This document shows, one piece after another, positions 62,107 through 64,000 of a stretch of 64,000 bases of DNA (its first letter is position 1; each line of letters opens with the position of its first letter). The notes beneath the pieces were generated by a model, which was given only the letters and a program-made list of their open reading frames with translations, was not told where the DNA came from and ran no database searches. Origin of the DNA: Niveispirillum sp943370215 (GTDB taxonomy: Bacteria; Pseudomonadota; Alphaproteobacteria; Azospirillales; Azospirillaceae); assembly GCA_943370215.1 (NCBI GenBank), contig CALRQC020000006.1, positions 62,001 through 126,000 on the forward strand, in the 5' to 3' direction. The translations under genes were made by a program, and so were the position numbers.

Positions 62107-63633
62107 TTACAGTTCCAGCGCGTTGGTCAGGTCGCCCAGCGGCTTTGCGCCATTGGCGGCCAAGGCGGCATCGCGGGTCTTGATGCCCTCCAGCGTCGGC
62201 AGGCCATAGCGCTTGGTGATGAAACGCAGGATGGACGTGGTGTCATACTGCGTATGGTCGACAAACCCCTTCTTGGCGTGGGGGGAGATGATGATCGCCG
62301 GGATGCGGGTGCCGGGGCCGAAACGGTCGGCCTTGGGCGGGGCCACATGGTCCCAGAAGCCGCCATTTTCATCATAGGTGACAATGACCAGCATGTGCTT
62401 CCATTGCGGGCTCTTTTCCAGATGCTTCACAATGTCGGCAATATGCTGGTCACCGCTGATCACATCGGCATAGCCCGCATGTTCGTTCAGGTTGCCCTGC
62501 GGCTTGTAGAAGCTGACCTGGGGCAGCGTGCCGGCATCGATGGCCTTGATGAATTCCACCCCGTCCATGCCGCCATCGCGCAGATGTTCCGCCCGCGCCT
62601 TGGTGCCGGGGGCGTAATTGGCAAAATAGTTGAACGGCTGGTGGTGGAACTGGAAATTCGGCGCGGGCGAGGCATTCTGCCCGGCCAGGGTGGCATTGAA
62701 GGCCGACGCGTACCAGGCCCAACTGACGCCCTTGGCCGACAGCAGATCGCCGATGGTGGCGGCCGTTTGCGGCGGCAGGGTGGTGGGGTTGGCCGGGTCG
62801 GCATAGGCCGGATCGCCGCCGGGGGCCGGCTTGTTGCGGCTGGGCTGATAGGGGGGCTGCATCGTATTGACGGCGTAGAAATCCGGCGTCAGGTTGCCAT
62901 CCTTGGCGAATTTCGGCGGCCCCTGCAGGGCCGATGCCGGCGAATTGTCGGCCAGCACCAGACTGGTGCCGTCCGGCCCCACCTGGGAGATCATCTCCTT
63001 GGCCGGGCTTTTATCCGCATCGGGATAATAGGGCGCGCAGGCGCAGGCCAGTTGGAAATGGTTGAAGAAGGAACCGCCAAACCCGCCCATGAAGAAATGG
63101 TCGGCCAGCGTGTAACGCTGCGCCACCTGCCAGAGCGGCAGTTTGGACCCGTCATAATGGCCCATCACCAGCCCGCCCGTATCACCCCAGGCGGCGAACT
63201 TGTCGTTGCGGCCGCCATTGATCTGCATCTGGTTCTGATAGAACCGGTGCCACAGGTCGCGGGTGGCGATGCCCAGCGACTGATTAAAGCCCTTGGGATC
63301 ATCGATGGCGAACGGCGCATTGGGCAGATGTTCGGTCTGGGCCTGGGTGACGGCAGGTGTCACCCCCTTGGCCGTCAGCCCGCCCCAGACCGGCGGCAGT
63401 TCGGCCAGTGGCTTGCCGTCGCGGTCGGCCTGCACAATGCCGGATTTTTCCGCCTGCGCCAGCCCGTCAGCTCCGGGGAAATGGCCATAAAGATTATTGA
63501 AACTGCGGTTTTCGGCATAGATCACCACCACCGTTTCAATCTTTTCCAGCCCCTTGGGCGTGGCCGCCAGGGCAGGGGAGGTCAGCGCGGTGGCAGCCAG
63601 CAGCATCGGCAATAGCAAGGGGCGGGTAAACAT
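62107..63633 (-). CDS. Exported acid phosphatase (AcpA/phospholipase C superfamily)
   Basis: A 508-residue phosphoesterase of the AcpA/phosphocholine-specific phospholipase C superfamily. A signal peptide (RPLLLPMLLAATALTSPALA) indicates export. The metal/active-site motif VVVIYAENRSFNNLYGHFPG is near residue 37, and later ligands appear in YDENGGFWDHVAPP and the PPKADRFGPGTRIPAIIISP block. It hydrolyses phosphate esters or acts as a phospholipase; which one cannot be told. The start at 63633 begins the signal peptide. Confidence 0.88.
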   Translation of the reverse strand: MFTRPLLLPMLLAATALTSPALAATPKGLEKIETVVVIYAENRSFNNLYGHFPGADGLAQAEKSGIVQADRDGKPLAELPPVWGGLTAKGVTPAVTQAQTEHLPNAPFAIDDPKGFNQSLGIATRDLWHRFYQNQMQINGGRNDKFAAWGDTGGLVMGHYDGSKLPLWQVAQRYTLADHFFMGGFGGSFFNHFQLACACAPYYPDADKSPAKEMISQVGPDGTSLVLADNSPASALQGPPKFAKDGNLTPDFYAVNTMQPPYQPSRNKPAPGGDPAYADPANPTTLPPQTAATIGDLLSAKGVSWAWYASAFNATLAGQNASPAPNFQFHHQPFNYFANYAPGTKARAEHLRDGGMDGVEFIKAIDAGTLPQVSFYKPQGNLNEHAGYADVISGDQHIADIVKHLEKSPQWKHMLVIVTYDENGGFWDHVAPPKADRFGPGTRIPAIIISPHAKKGFVDHTQYDTTSILRFITKRYGLPTLEGIKTRDAALAANGAKPLGDLTNALEL

Positions 63634-63795
63634 CGGCGCTCTCTTGAATGACGGCGAAAGGGTTGGGCTTTCCCTACTCCTAACCCATGTCGGTTTCATG
63701 ATCATCCACTGCGGCAGGATATCGCAAGATGTCGCAGCTTCGTTGATCGGTCATGATAGGGCGTTAAGAAGGGGCTGTTGCATTTGGGGAGTGTG

Positions 63796-64000
63796 ATGGT
63801 GCGTGGGTTACGGGTGATGGCGGGGCTGGCCGCCCTGGTGCTGCTGGCCGGTACGGCGACAGCAGCCATGACGCGGCAGGAGGTTTATGCGCGGGTGGAA
63901 TTGCTGCGGCAGGCGGGCGGGGCGATCTTTGCCGATCCCAGCCTGTCGGCGTCGGGCAAGCTGGCTTGCGCCTCCTGCCATGTGCCGGGCAACGCCTTCG
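63796..64000 (+). CDS. MauG/cytochrome c peroxidase-like diheme protein, N-terminal part (window edge)
   Basis: The reading frame opens at 63796 (GGGGAG four bases upstream) and runs off the window. It has a signal peptide (LRVMAGLAALVLLAGTATAA), then GGAIFADPSLSASG KLACASCHVPGNAF. CASCH is a heme c motif, and the sequence around it matches the first heme site of bacterial cytochrome c peroxidase and MauG-like proteins. A GTG just before the ATG is an alternative start. The rest lies outside the window. Confidence 0.75.
   Translation, partial: MVRGLRVMAGLAALVLLAGTATAAMTRQEVYARVELLRQAGGAIFADPSLSASGKLACASCHVPGNAF

Overview
The window is about 64 kb of high-GC alphaproteobacterial chromosome. 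The gene content (CcrM, RNase HII, an atpI-atpB-atpE-atpF'-atpF block, a coxB-coxA-ctaB-ctaG-coxC block, UbiX/UbiE/UbiB, FNR/FixK-type boxes) and the many periplasmic hydrolases point to a free-living Rhodospirillales bacterium, perhaps an Azospirillum- or Niveispirillum-like one. That placement is inference; there is no rRNA here. Most of the window is ordinary core chromosome with a few accessory pieces between core operons.

Layout. 1-2.0 kb: maf 3' end, an RNase E/G-family gene, yacG and tRNA-Phe(GAA). 2.0-7.4 kb (minus strand): a chemoreceptor with a perfect FNR-type box upstream, an AT-rich polytopic membrane protein, and a periplasmic trehalase. 7.5-11.7 kb: ubiE-ubiB, then mobB-moeA. 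11.7-12.5 kb (minus): a secreted EndoU-like nuclease overlapping an unknown 88-aa gene, divergent from a Sco-type copper chaperone. 13.4-16.1 kb: the ATP synthase F0 operon, with a promoter and a long inverted repeat. 16.2-18.9 kb: a membrane protein and GtrB-like glycosyltransferase pair. 19.1-21.0 kb: VOC protein and TldD. 21.5-29.4 kb: the aa3-type cytochrome oxidase operon with heme, copper and assembly factors, ending in an M32 carboxypeptidase. 29.5-34.0 kb: ubiX, a DUF465 peptide, a Tat-exported metallo-hydrolase and a TonB receptor. 34.05-35.70 kb: a segment bounded by IS-like ends that carries an MFS transporter. 35.8-43.7 kb: tRNA-Pro(CGG), polyprenyl diphosphate synthase, DUF2007, TrmN6-like methyltransferase, ccrM, rnhB, hemN with an FNR/FixK-type box, YeiH and a LysR regulator. 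43.8-54.9 kb: an e(P4)-type acid phosphatase lipoprotein and a galactoside-use locus (GH2, SLC5-type symporter, alpha/beta hydrolase, GH42, GH36). 55.0-64 kb: epmA, a FemAB/GNAT-like gene, a prolyl oligopeptidase, anmK/tyrS, an AcpA-type phosphatase, and the start of a MauG/peroxidase-like cytochrome c.

How the genes fit together. Respiration dominates: F0 ATP synthase, cytochrome oxidase with its assembly factors, quinone synthesis genes (ubiE, ubiB, ubiX, polyprenyl synthase), and FNR/FixK-type boxes ahead of hemN and a chemoreceptor. Carbohydrate scavenging is the second theme: trehalase, the galactosidase cluster and a TonB receptor.

The most unusual items are the EndoU/88-aa overlapping pair, the transporter sitting between IS-like ends that appear to have inserted in the stop codon of the TonB receptor, the five-site GANTC cluster upstream of ccrM, and the large inverted repeats at the atp and galactosidase promoters.
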